DNA of 64,000 bases from the NCBI GenBank assembly GCA_020721005.1, contig DYNP01000016.1, positions 25,978 through 89,977 on the forward strand, written 5' to 3'. Positions 8,750-16,424 of this stretch are shown here, piece after piece. The notes beneath the pieces are model-generated. The model was not told where the DNA came from. It was given only the letters and a program-made list of their open reading frames with translations, and searched no databases. Every line of letters begins with the position of its first letter. Position 1 is the stretch's first letter. This DNA is from Thiomargarita sp. (lineage in GTDB: Bacteria; Pseudomonadota; Gammaproteobacteria; Beggiatoales; Beggiatoaceae). The position numbers and the translations under genes were made by a program.

Positions 8750-9454
8750 TCAGTAATCGGCACAATCCAATTGTACTAAGGTACCCGGCACTTGTTGCCA
8801 GGCTTGACCCGTCCAACGGAATACCAGATTTTGGGCATCAATGCTCCATACCGTTCCCTTCACGCCGACACACACTTGTTTGGCGCTGCCTTCTACCCGT
8901 TGCCAGCCTTGGGGACCGCCCCACCGGTAAACATGGTCATTGGCACTGGTGCCCCAGATGTTGTTGGCATCGGCAACGTCGACTTGTTTTAAAACTCCAG
9001 GAATTTGTACCCAGCCTTGATTGGCATCGTAGGCCCAGATTTCGTTTTGTGGGTTAACGCCCCATACGGTGCCATCTGCTCCGACTGAGATTTGGGAAAA
9101 TTTACCTGCCAATTGTTGCCAACCATTGCCAGTCCAACGGAAAACGTCATTTTTGGCATCCACGGACCAAATGTGATCCTTGTTCCCAACGTCCACTTGT
9201 TTGGCACTGCCGGGAATTTGAATCCAATTGTTATTGCTGTTCTCATAGGCCCAAACTTCATCTTTGGCATTGACTCCCCAAACGGTACCGTCAGTGGCCA
9301 CGGAAACTTGTTTCAATTGGCCTTCTATCCGTTGCCAATCAATACCTATCCAGCGGAAAACCTCGCCATTGGCATTGACTCCCCACATTAGTTCGGCGTG
9401 TACCCCAGGCGCCATACTGAATATAAAACATCCTAATAAGGCTAATTTTTTCAT
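8750..9454 (-). CDS. Secreted tectonin beta-propeller protein
   Basis: I choose the ATG at 9454, which gives a signal peptide (MKKLALLGCF...VHA, residues 1-20) and an AAGGAA site; an upstream in-frame ATG at 9502 would add 16 residues with no signal. The rest is six tandem tectonin repeats of about 35 residues, each with the pattern (V/I)W(G/S)VxAxxxVxxW...W..(I/V).G...Q(V/I), which close a six-blade propeller with nothing else attached. Tectonin propellers bind sugars or lipopolysaccharide in lectins such as tachylectin-1. Here it is exported, so a surface or sheath-binding role is plausible but unproven. Confidence 0.9.
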   Translation of the reverse strand: MKKLALLGCFIFSMAPGVHAELMWGVNANGEVFRWIGIDWQRIEGQLKQVSVATDGTVWGVNAKDEVWAYENSNNNWIQIPGSAKQVDVGNKDHIWSVDAKNDVFRWTGNGWQQLAGKFSQISVGADGTVWGVNPQNEIWAYDANQGWVQIPGVLKQVDVADANNIWGTSANDHVYRWGGPQGWQRVEGSAKQVCVGVKGTVWSIDAQNLVFRWTGQAWQQVPGTLVQLDCADY

Positions 9455-9583
9455 GTAAATTCCTTCTGAAACTTGGTGTGATAAAGTATATAAGCATATC
9501 ATGAATGACTTGTGAATTCAACGAATTTTAGTAGGCGTGTTGAAATACTATGCAGGCGTGATGAAATGGACCGTCAATAATAC

Positions 9584-10477
9584 TTAATCAGCAGGAAATA
9601 CTCCAGTAGACAGATAACGATCTCCTCGATCGCAGATAATAACCACGATCACTGCATTTTCCAGCTGTTGCGCCAGTTGTAACGCCGCAGCCACTGCACC
9701 TCCAGAAGAGATGCCGGCAAAAATGCCTTCTTGAACTGCCAAGGCTCGAGTGGTTGATTCGGCGGCGGCTTGATCGATGTCTATCATCTGATCAACTTGT
9801 CGGGCATCAAAAATTTTGGGTAAATACTCTGGAGTCCAACGTCGAATGCCGGGAATGCTAGCGCCTTCTGCAGGTTGAACTCCGACAATACGTACTGCAG
9901 GGTTCACTTGTTTCAAGTAACGAGAAACTCCCATAATTGTGCCTGTGGTGCCCATGGCACTGACAAAATGAGTGACTCTGCCTTGAGTATCTCGCCAAAT
10001 TTCCGGTCCCGTGTTTTGATAGTGAGCCAGTGGATTGTCAGGATTGTCAAATTGATTGAGAATTTTGCCTTGCCCCTCACGTTCCATCTGCAATGCCAAG
10101 TCCCGAGCTGCTTCCATGCTGCCTTCCTTGGATACCAAGACCAGTTGCGCCCCAAAGGCTTTCATCAACATGCGTCGTTCTACGCTCATATTTTCCGGCA
10201 TAATCAATGACAAACGATACCCTTTCATTGCGGCCACCATGGCCAAGGCAATGCCAGTATTCCCACTGGTTGCTTCTATCAAATGATCACCGGGTTGAAT
10301 TTCTCCGCGCATTTCTGCCTGTTGAATCATGCTCAAAGCGGGTCGATCTTTAACTGAACCGGCGGGATTATGTCCCTCCAATTTGGCCAAAATCACATTG
10401 GAAGAATTGCCGGGTAACCGTTGCAAACGAATCAATGGGGTATTGCCGACACACTGTTCAATAGTGGGATATTTCAT
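9584..10477 (-). CDS. cysM: Cysteine synthase B
   Basis: The 297-residue PLP enzyme has NPAGSVKDRPA, whose lysine (about residue 43) binds PLP, and the TSGNTG substrate loop (about residues 70-75). The SAMGTTGT phosphate loop follows, with GISSGG near the C-terminus. The EGHNPAGSVKDR context and the ending RGDRYLSTGVF fit CysM rather than CysK. CysM makes cysteine from O-acetylserine and sulfide, and can use thiosulfate to give S-sulfocysteine, which suits a sulfur oxidiser. An AAGG lies 9 bases before the ATG. It follows rimI by 48 bases on the same strand. Confidence 0.95.
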   Translation of the reverse strand: MKYPTIEQCVGNTPLIRLQRLPGNSSNVILAKLEGHNPAGSVKDRPALSMIQQAEMRGEIQPGDHLIEATSGNTGIALAMVAAMKGYRLSLIMPENMSVERRMLMKAFGAQLVLVSKEGSMEAARDLALQMEREGQGKILNQFDNPDNPLAHYQNTGPEIWRDTQGRVTHFVSAMGTTGTIMGVSRYLKQVNPAVRIVGVQPAEGASIPGIRRWTPEYLPKIFDARQVDQMIDIDQAAAESTTRALAVQEGIFAGISSGGAVAAALQLAQQLENAVIVVIICDRGDRYLSTGVFPAD

Positions 10478-10525
10478 GCAGTTGCCTTATCAGTCAAAAT
10501 AATATCTTAAAATCATCATCTTAGC

Positions 10526-10987
10526 TTATAACAATTCCTTAGCCAAGATGAGACCATGTTCCTTACCGTGTTGTCCATCAAGATAGTAATTTTTACGTAT
10601 ACCAATCTGATTAAAACCCATCTTCAAATACAAATGTAAAGCAATCTGGTTGGACATGCGCACTTCCAAAAATACAGTTTTCACTGCCTCTTGATAGGCA
10701 ATATCGAGCAAATGTTGCAATAAACAAGTCCCATAGCCAATTCCTTGATAATAGGGATGAATACAAAGATTGAGCACATGAGCCTCTGCTGCACCCACTG
10801 ACAATAATCCGTAACCAATCACTTGCTCATCAAGCACCAGGACCCAAGCCCGATAACCCACTCTTAAACAATCTGCAAAAATTTGCTCACTCCAAGGAGA
10901 AATTTGAGTCACCTTTTCAATTTCCAAAATAGCAGTCAAATCAGTAAATTGCATGGTTCTCAATTGAAGGTTGGGGGAACTGTCCAT
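10526..10987 (-). CDS. rimI: Ribosomal protein S18 alanine N-acetyltransferase
   Basis: The GNAT-fold protein is 153 residues from the ATG at 10987, which overlaps the stop of the glycosylase gene as TAATG. A longer in-frame opening would lie inside that gene. Acetyl-CoA loop YQGIGYGTCLL and the RimI-type ends (EIEKVTQISPWSEQIF; FLEVRMSNQIALHLYLKMGF) are visible. RimI acetylates the N-terminal alanine of S18. Coupling to a family-4 uracil-DNA glycosylase is a known arrangement in proteobacteria. Confidence 0.93.
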   Translation of the reverse strand: MDSSPNLQLRTMQFTDLTAILEIEKVTQISPWSEQIFADCLRVGYRAWVLVLDEQVIGYGLLSVGAAEAHVLNLCIHPYYQGIGYGTCLLQHLLDIAYQEAVKTVFLEVRMSNQIALHLYLKMGFNQIGIRKNYYLDGQHGKEHGLILAKELL

Positions 10988-11928
10988 TAGGGCAATTGTT
11001 GAAAAGTGGAGTGAATAAATTGCAAATCCTGCCAAGATCGGCGTTTTTCCGAAGGCCGTCGCAATAAATAGGCCGGGTGATAAGTGGCAATCAAGGGAAT
11101 ATTTTGGTAATACAATTGCTGTTGCCGCAATTGACCAATAGGAGTATTTTTAGCCAACAAATGTTGTGCCGCCACTGCCCCCAATGCAACAATCAATTTG
11201 GGTTGAATCAACTGAATCTGCTGTTGTAAAAAGGGGGCACATTGCTTCATTTCTTCCTCCTTGGGATTGCGATTTTGGGGTGGACGACATTTGACCACAT
11301 TGGCAATGTAAACCTGTTCTCGCTGTAAATTAATAGCATACAACATGGCATTTAATAAACGCCCCGCAGGCCCTACAAACGGCAGTCCTTGGGCATCTTC
11401 TTCCTCCCCGGGTCCTTCACCCACAAACAGATAATCTGCATTGATGTTGCCAGTCCCAAATACCGTTTGAGTGCGACCTTGACACAATTCACAAGCCGTA
11501 CAATGAGCGACTCGTTGTTGCAAATCCTGCCAAGCCAAGGCAGCATCTGCTGGAGATAAAGTAAAATTTGTTGACAGCAAAGGGGAGGAGGATGAGGAAG
11601 AAGAGACCGTCATAGGCACAAGTTGAGTGGGAAGGGGAACAGTCGGCTTGGCAGTTGGAGGACAAGCAGTTTGGGAATCAATGGCGGGAAATTCCTCCTC
11701 TAGAACTGCTGAGTGAGGAGGAATGTTGAAAGTATCAGAATCAGCAGTCGGTAATGGATTGCCAGCAATTGCATGCACAGGACCCTCTTCCCCATCATGC
11801 TCCATGGGAACCTGGGTTTCAGCCACCGGCAGGAGAAATAAAGCAGATTCCCGTCGTACCCAAATTGGAATGCCCATGGCTCGTAAATACTGAGCATGTC
11901 GCGACGTGAGGTCCTGTGAATAAGTCAT
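10987..11928 (-). CDS. Family-4 uracil-DNA glycosylase
   Basis: The 313-residue protein has the catalytic domain in residues 130-313. Cysteines at about 143 and 146 (CTAC), with CRPP and a later cysteine, fit the [4Fe-4S] ligands of this family. Motif A is GEGPGEEED (about residue 171) and motif B HPAYLLR. It removes uracil from DNA. The N-terminal 125 residues are unusual: a short conserved start (YLRAMGIPIWVRR) is followed by a Ser/Pro/Thr-rich low-complexity linker. It lies four bases after leuA and one base over rimI, so leuA-udg-rimI are co-transcribed. Confidence 0.93.
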   Translation of the reverse strand: MTYSQDLTSRHAQYLRAMGIPIWVRRESALFLLPVAETQVPMEHDGEEGPVHAIAGNPLPTADSDTFNIPPHSAVLEEEFPAIDSQTACPPTAKPTVPLPTQLVPMTVSSSSSSSPLLSTNFTLSPADAALAWQDLQQRVAHCTACELCQGRTQTVFGTGNINADYLFVGEGPGEEEDAQGLPFVGPAGRLLNAMLYAINLQREQVYIANVVKCRPPQNRNPKEEEMKQCAPFLQQQIQLIQPKLIVALGAVAAQHLLAKNTPIGQLRQQQLYYQNIPLIATYHPAYLLRRPSEKRRSWQDLQFIHSTFQQLP

Positions 11929-11932
11929 ACCA

Positions 11933-13477
11933 TTACACCTGTTGCACCACTTGGGGATGCTGACGATGAGTCACGGTCAAAAGTTTGTTGAGCGCATTAA
12001 GATAGGCTTTGGCAGAGGCGATCACAATATCAGTATCCGCACCTTGACCGTTGACCACGCGCCCTTCTTTTTCCAAACGCACCCCCACTTCGCCTTGAGA
12101 ATCAGTGCCATTGGTCACATTGTTGACCGAGTATACCAGCAACGTGACTTGACTGTTGATCAACGCCTCAATAGCCTTAAAAGTGGCGTCTACAGGGCCG
12201 CTGCCTTTGGCACCCACCGATTGTTCTACGCCATTGATATTAAGAGTGATCTGAGCATGAGGAGTTTCCCCCGTTTCTGAACACACTTTTAGGGAAACTA
12301 ATTTAACCTCTTCATGTTCAGACGTCAAGGTATCCGTGATCAGCGCTTGAAGATCCTCATCATAAATCTCATGCTTTTTATCCGCTAATTCCTTAAACCG
12401 TCCAAAAGCCGCATTGACCAATTCTTCCGAATTCAACTCGATATTTAAACTTTTTAAACGGTCTCGAAACGCATTGCGTCCCGAATGCTTGCCCAGCACC
12501 ATCCGATTGGCATGCCAGCCCACATCTTCAGCCTTCATGATCTCATAAGTTTGACGATGTTTGAGAATACCATCCTGATGAATACCCGATTCATGCGCAA
12601 AGGCATTCGCGCCCACAATCGCCTTATTCGGTTGCACTGGGAATCCAGTGATATTAGAGACCAATCTGGAACAAGTGAGAATCTGAGTCGTGTCCACGTC
12701 CGTATGGCAAGGAAAAATATCTTTGCGAGTCCGAATCGCCATCACCACTTCTTCCAAAGCAGCATTGCCCGCCCGTTCCCCTAACCCATTGATAGTGCAT
12801 TCCACCTGTCGAGCACCGTTCATAACTGCGGACAAGGAATTGGCAACAGCCAGACCCAGATCATTATGACAATGGACCGAAAAAATAGCCTGATCTGAAT
12901 TGGGAATTCGTTCGAGTAAAGTGGCCATCAACTGTCCAAATCGATCTGGTAATTTATAACCCACCGTGTCGGGAATATTGACAGTGCGAGCCCCGGCATC
13001 AATCACCGCCTCTATGACTCGGCACAAAAAATCAATCTCCGAGCGTCCCGCATCTTCTGGGGAAAATTCCACATCGTCCGTATAACGACGTGCCTTTTTA
13101 ACCGCATGCACCGCCTGGGCTAACACTTGGTCCGGCGCCATCTGCAGTTTCTTTTCCATATGAATCGGAGACGTGGCCAAAAAAGTATGAATCCGAAATT
13201 GGGCCGCTCCTTTAAGAGCTTCTGCAGCCCGTTCGATATCCTTATCTAAGGCACGTGCCAATCCGCAAACTACAGAGCCTTTAACCGTATTGGCAACGGC
13301 TTGGACGGCTTCAAAGTCACCCACACTGGCGATAGGAAATCCCGCTTCAATCACATCTACGCGGAGTTTTTCCAACGCTTTGGCAATACGAACTTTTTCC
13401 TCCTTGGTCATGGAAGCGCCGGGACTCTGTTCTCCATCTCTTAGAGTCGTATCAAAAATAATTAATTTGTCAGTCAT
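11933..13477 (-). CDS. leuA: 2-isopropylmalate synthase
   Basis: The 514 residues match long-form LeuA. The TIM barrel opens with [15 protein letters not shown], carries the metal-binding [13 protein letters not shown] (about residue 201) and continues through ESGIHQDG. The C-terminal LeuA dimer domain (about residues 385-510), which binds leucine for feedback inhibition, is present. The enzyme condenses acetyl-CoA with 2-oxoisovalerate, the first step of leucine synthesis. GAAGGGA precedes the ATG. The 330-bp upstream region has a promoter and a possible leader peptide and is itself duplicated in front of the NRPS. Confidence 0.97.
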   Translation of the reverse strand: MTDKLIIFDTTLRDGEQSPGASMTKEEKVRIAKALEKLRVDVIEAGFPIASVGDFEAVQAVANTVKGSVVCGLARALDKDIERAAEALKGAAQFRIHTFLATSPIHMEKKLQMAPDQVLAQAVHAVKKARRYTDDVEFSPEDAGRSEIDFLCRVIEAVIDAGARTVNIPDTVGYKLPDRFGQLMATLLERIPNSDQAIFSVHCHNDLGLAVANSLSAVMNGARQVECTINGLGERAGNAALEEVVMAIRTRKDIFPCHTDVDTTQILTCSRLVSNITGFPVQPNKAIVGANAFAHESGIHQDGILKHRQTYEIMKAEDVGWHANRMVLGKHSGRNAFRDRLKSLNIELNSEELVNAAFGRFKELADKKHEIYDEDLQALITDTLTSEHEEVKLVSLKVCSETGETPHAQITLNINGVEQSVGAKGSGPVDATFKAIEALINSQVTLLVYSVNNVTNGTDSQGEVGVRLEKEGRVVNGQGADTDIVIASAKAYLNALNKLLTVTHRQHPQVVQQV

Positions 13478-13596
13478 GGTAATTCCCTTCTTTTAGAGAA
13501 TAATAGGCCACAGAAAGGGCCCCACGTTATTTGGGGAGTTATAAACTCAAGGATTAAATCAGATGAGTATAGAGGACTGCGGAAAGATAGCTGTGA

Positions 13597-13722
13597 TTAA
13601 CTGTTGTGCCCGCTGTGGGGCAACAATCGCAGCATTAAGAAGGGAGGGAGGAAAAAATCGCACCACCCTACCTGCCCAAGGTCGGCATTAGATATGCTAA
13701 TTTGAAGGTAGGTGGTATTCAT
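13597..13722 (-). CDS. Possible leucine leader peptide upstream of leuA
   Basis: A 41-codon ORF opens at 13722 and closes at 13597, 120 bases before leuA. It has five leucine codons in one ten-residue stretch (LPPFLMLRLL), as expected for a leu attenuator. There is no good ribosome binding site, and the second genomic copy is frameshifted in the Leu-rich part, so translation is unproven. A weak CCCCA/TGGGG hairpin lies between it and leuA. Confidence 0.25.
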   Translation of the reverse strand: MNTTYLQISISNADLGQVGWCDFFLPPFLMLRLLPHSGHNS

Positions 13723-13770
13723 AAATAAGAGTAGAGATGAAAAAATTAAAAGTTATAAATAATGATAGCG

Positions 13771-13799
13771 ACTATTTTACAATTTGCAACCCTTGTCAA
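13771..13799 (-). promoter_or_regulatory. Sigma-70-type promoter toward leuA
   Basis: On the minus strand a perfect TTGACA (13794-13799) is followed after 17 bases by AATAGT (13771-13776). Both boxes and the spacing are preserved in the second copy at 30965-30993. It points at leuA across the leader region. Confidence 0.55.
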
Positions 13800-13810
13800 C
13801 TGAAAAACAA

Positions 13811-14211
13811 TTAAAAGGGTTTATGGACGGCATTCACTCTTTCCACTTCCATACGTGCCTTTTGCAAGGTAACAGGAGCATTTGGTGGTAGGTTGGGGCA
13901 AATGTCTTCAGCATACTTTCTGCCGTACGAAACCAGGTTTCAATGTTTTTGGCGGGAATCAGAACAACGATTTTCTCTGCTTTCGACAGCGGTTCAGTCA
14001 GAGTATTCGTCAAGGTGTTGAGACGATCCTCGTAAGCATGTTCGTCCTTTTCGTCAGCATCCGTGACAACGACCAGTATAACATTCTCGCACTTAACTTG
14101 ACGACGATGGGCCGTTATGAATTTAGCAAACTGTTCCCGCACATATTGTTCTCCCGAACCTCTCCCCAATGGGGCAATCTTCCGCGTGATTTTGTTAGCT
14201 TCAAATTCCAA
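13811..14211 (-). pseudogene. TOPRIM-like / RloB-like gene remnant, frameshifted
   Basis: The first frame begins without a proper start (TTG at 14211 after an in-frame stop). It reads a segment with VVVTDADEKDE, a DxD pattern like TOPRIM metal ligands, then IPAKNIETWF. Around 13930-13945 the plausible frame switches by one base and continues YGRKYAEDICPNLPPNAPV to a stop at 13811-13813; the same C-terminal frame is kept in a second fragment at 31005-31119. N-terminal residues are missing. Similar proteins pair with OLD-type AAA ATPases in phage-defence systems, and an ATPase fragment lies upstream at 15537. Function is inferred only from these patterns. Confidence 0.6.
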
Positions 14212-14600
14212 TTTTTCCCATCAACAAGTTGATGTTATCCAGTTCCATTTCAAAATTGACAAAATTTCTGAAATTGTGAATATAGATTTTTTTAAGCATG
14301 CCAGAGTGCTTTTCGCAAGGTTATTAGTGGGTTTAATTCATTATGAACAGATAGCTAAAATGATGGGGGTAAAGCAAACCTTTTGTCAAGGGGGCGATGT
14401 TGATTGATGAAGATTGATAGGCTACAGAGTAATGATGGGGGATGATTAATTCTTTGTCACCCAGTTGCTTATTCTACACGGGCTGGCAAAAAAAATAAAA
14501 CCTCGTCAGGTTTGGAAAGTGACGAGGTTTTTGGAAGATGAACTCAGCAAAAAATGACGGTTGCCATTGGTTACCATTCCTTGGCGGTTCGAAAGGGCTA
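14212..14600. other. Non-coding stretch between pseudogene and TA module
   Basis: No convincing gene is seen in these 389 bases. They hold the first 81-bp direct repeat (14460-14540) with its hairpin. The plus-strand opening across 14117-14407 has no ribosome binding site or recognisable protein. Confidence 0.5.
14460..14540. repeat. 81-bp direct repeat with terminator hairpin, copy A
   Basis: The segment is nearly identical to 15380-15459, differing by one base in an A-run. It contains AAAACCTCGTCA and TGACGAGGTTTTT as a 12-bp stem at 14497-14532, a good bidirectional terminator. The two copies bracket the RelE module. Confidence 0.92.
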
Positions 14601-14762
14601 CTATTCATCTCTTCTCTGAAGAAATTTACCTGCCTCTGTGGTCCCGCCAGAAGTAGTTTTTGACAACTGCATCTCCTCACGTAGCTGTTGAGCTAACTGT
14701 TGGGCACGCTTACGTGATTCGGGAGACATTTTTTCGCGTAATAACTGGTAAGGTTTAGTCAT
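14601..14762 (-). CDS. Short, probably truncated antitoxin partner of RelE
   Basis: The 53-residue ORF starts inside the end of the toxin gene (ATG at 14762, eight-base overlap). Its N-terminus MTKPYQLLREKMSPESRKRA resembles the first helices of HigA-type antitoxins, and then LAQQLREEM. The expected helix-turn-helix (ARGLSQ type) is absent: after residue 32 the sequence runs into unrelated residues and stops at 14601. It may be a decayed antitoxin that no longer binds DNA. Confidence 0.6.
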   Translation of the reverse strand: MTKPYQLLREKMSPESRKRAQQLAQQLREEMQLSKTTSGGTTEAGKFLQRRDE

Positions 14763-15120
14763 CATAATCATTTTCCTCGGTTAAAGTCTTTAAATGTTCA
14801 TCATATAGCTTCTCGGCGATAGGTATAAACTCCTTATACCAATCATCATTACCAGCTTTGTTGCCACCTATGAGTAAAATAGCTATACGTCTTGGATCAA
14901 GGGCATACAAAATTCGATAAGGTTGACCTTTGTGTTGAATCCTTAATTCGCGCAAACGTGAATGCCTTGAACCTTGAATTTGTGAACTATAAGGGTATTT
15001 AAGTTGGGGACCAAATTCTATAAGTAAATCTACTATCGCATCAATACTTTCTTGTTCTCCTTCATTCAGATGGTCCCACCACTGTCCAAATTCATCGGTG
15101 TATTCGACTTCAAAACTCAA
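14755..15120 (-). CDS. RelE/HigB-family toxin
   Basis: The 121-residue protein has the phage-derived Gp49-like / HigB form of the RelE fold: EYTDEFGQWWDHL at the start, then SSQIQGSRHSRLRELRI, PYRILYALDPRRIAILL and a KxxNDDWYKEFIPIAEKLYDEH-type end. Such toxins cleave mRNA on the ribosome. The toxin-first order followed by the antitoxin is usual for HigBA. All core elements appear intact although its partner is short, so the toxin may be attenuated or covered by another antitoxin. Confidence 0.88.
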   Translation of the reverse strand: MSFEVEYTDEFGQWWDHLNEGEQESIDAIVDLLIEFGPQLKYPYSSQIQGSRHSRLRELRIQHKGQPYRILYALDPRRIAILLIGGNKAGNDDWYKEFIPIAEKLYDEHLKTLTEENDYDD

Positions 15121-15536
15121 AGGTTATATTCCTTCTTAATGTTAAAAATTAGTTTAGCTTAAGGTGGACAAAAATTCAAGTGTGTAATTGAAGTAGAGCA
15201 ACCATTCTTCTGCCCAGTCAGAAGTGGATTGAATTGAGGTGGTCATGTTTTATAAGGTCATTTGGGTTAACTGAGATTGTATCATAATAAAGATTCCAGA
15301 GAGACGAATCAACTCTTAAACCTCCGTGGAAATTTAGGAAAGAAAGAATTTAATTGTCACTCTAATGAGTCATGGGTGGCCCAGTTGCTTATTCTACACG
15401 GGCTGGCAAAAAAATAAAACCTCGTCAGGTTTGGAAAGTGACGAGGTTTTTGGAAGATGGGAAGGGAATTGTGGAAGAAATGGGCAGTTACCGTTACCCA
15501 TAGTCATAGCCACTCTACACTAGCCCAATTGAGTCG
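15121..15536. other. Region upstream of the toxin
   Basis: Only a 30-codon minus-strand ORF (15154-15246; begins MTTSIQSTSDWAEEWL) with no ribosome binding site and the second direct repeat are seen. The toxin promoter should lie here, but I cannot place it with confidence. Confidence 0.4.
15380..15459. repeat. 81-bp direct repeat with terminator hairpin, copy B
   Basis: It matches 14460-14540 apart from one A fewer. The stem AAAACCTCGTCA/TGACGAGGTTTT lies at 15416-15451. It is placed between the toxin module and the AAA fragment. Confidence 0.92.
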
Positions 15537-16076
15537 CTAATAGCAAATTTTTTGAGTAGTTGCAGAAAAAGGGAAAAGACCACTGTTATCAACGCTGGGA
15601 TACATGGTTCCAGATGCCGATGTACACAGTTTAAGCCCATACACCATTGGTGACCATATTTGCCCGCCTGGTTGAACTTTTTTGGAGGAAAGTTTTTGTT
15701 TAACTGTTTCTAGTTGAGAAAGTACCGATGGATCAAGCAATAATTGTTGTTTGGATGTCACTTTTTGTTGAAATTCGCTAATGAGATTAGCCAAGGAAGA
15801 AACCTGGTCCAAAGTCAATTCGGTTTCCACGACGATTTCATTGCAAATGATCCCACTGGATTCTTCTTCAAAGTCGATGAGGGGAACTTTTGATCTGAAC
15901 CGATTTGAATGTTTTGAAAAGAGTTTTCTTAAGAGAGACAATATAGAGGTTTTGCCACTGCCATTGACACCGGTCAGTACAATCAGGTCTAAGGCTTTGC
16001 CGTTAGAATCGGTAAAGTCCAATTCTAAGTCGTCAAACATTTTGTAATTTTTGACAGTTAATTTTCTAATTTTCAT
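15537..16076 (-). pseudogene. OLD/RecF-like AAA ATPase, N-terminal fragment
   Basis: The 179 residues open like SMC/OLD-type ATPases (MKIRKLTVKNYKMFDDLELDF) with Walker A GVNGSGKTS at about residues 36-44. A complete member would run 350-600 residues with an ABC signature, Walker B and often a TOPRIM domain or partner; none of these follows. The frame stops near the second 81-bp repeat, so the gene appears cut. Together with the TOPRIM-like remnant it looks like a broken ATPase-nuclease defence pair. A shortened functional protein cannot be excluded. Confidence 0.65.
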
Positions 16077-16424
16077 GTGATCAGTGATTTGTAATAGTTT
16101 GAATGATAGGGTGGTTTTGCTAAAACGTCAGTCCGATAAGATGGGCTGAGCCAATGGGAATCCAATCCTACAATGTGCTTTTGCTGATATCACCCCATAG
16201 AGAAAGACAGTAACATAGGACGCAAGGGCTTTGGAAATGTAACCTTTATCACCAAACAGTTTACCTTTGTAGATACAAATAGTTATCTCTTTGATTATAT
16301 TGAACTCATGTTATTTTAACATTTATTACTAATCCTCATAGTGATCCCCCATTTTTTTATAAAAAATGTAACGGTTTCCCATAGCGGATTTTGACTTGAC
16401 CAAAATACAAATAACCTATTCCAC
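16077..16424. other. Intergenic stretch with no recognisable gene
   Basis: These 348 bases carry one decayed copy of the GATGGGCTGAGC-type repeat (about 16138-16180) and AT-rich sequence. I see no gene or clear terminator for the ATPase gene that ends at 16425. Confidence 0.4.

Larger units (their letters stand above)
13581..13925. repeat. leuA-upstream duplicated segment, copy 1
   Basis: 13581-13744 matches 30381-30540, and 13758-13925 matches 30952-31119, with only scattered differences. Together the two blocks span the 3' end of the TOPRIM-like gene, a promoter and a leader-like ORF. In the second copy the blocks are split by a 405-bp insertion. An inverted repeat (ACCACCCTACCT with AGGTAGGTGGT) flanks the middle of the first block. 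Confidence 0.9.

Noticed and set aside
13563..13691. Plus-strand 42-codon ORF with NCCARCG, resembling a zinc ribbon
   Set aside because: The cysteine pattern is not kept in the second copy, which has one fewer cysteine and a frameshift, and there is no ribosome binding site.
14460..15459. 81-bp repeats as integron attC sites
   Set aside because: The stems are terminator-like and lack the conserved R' and R'' core sites; no integrase is visible.
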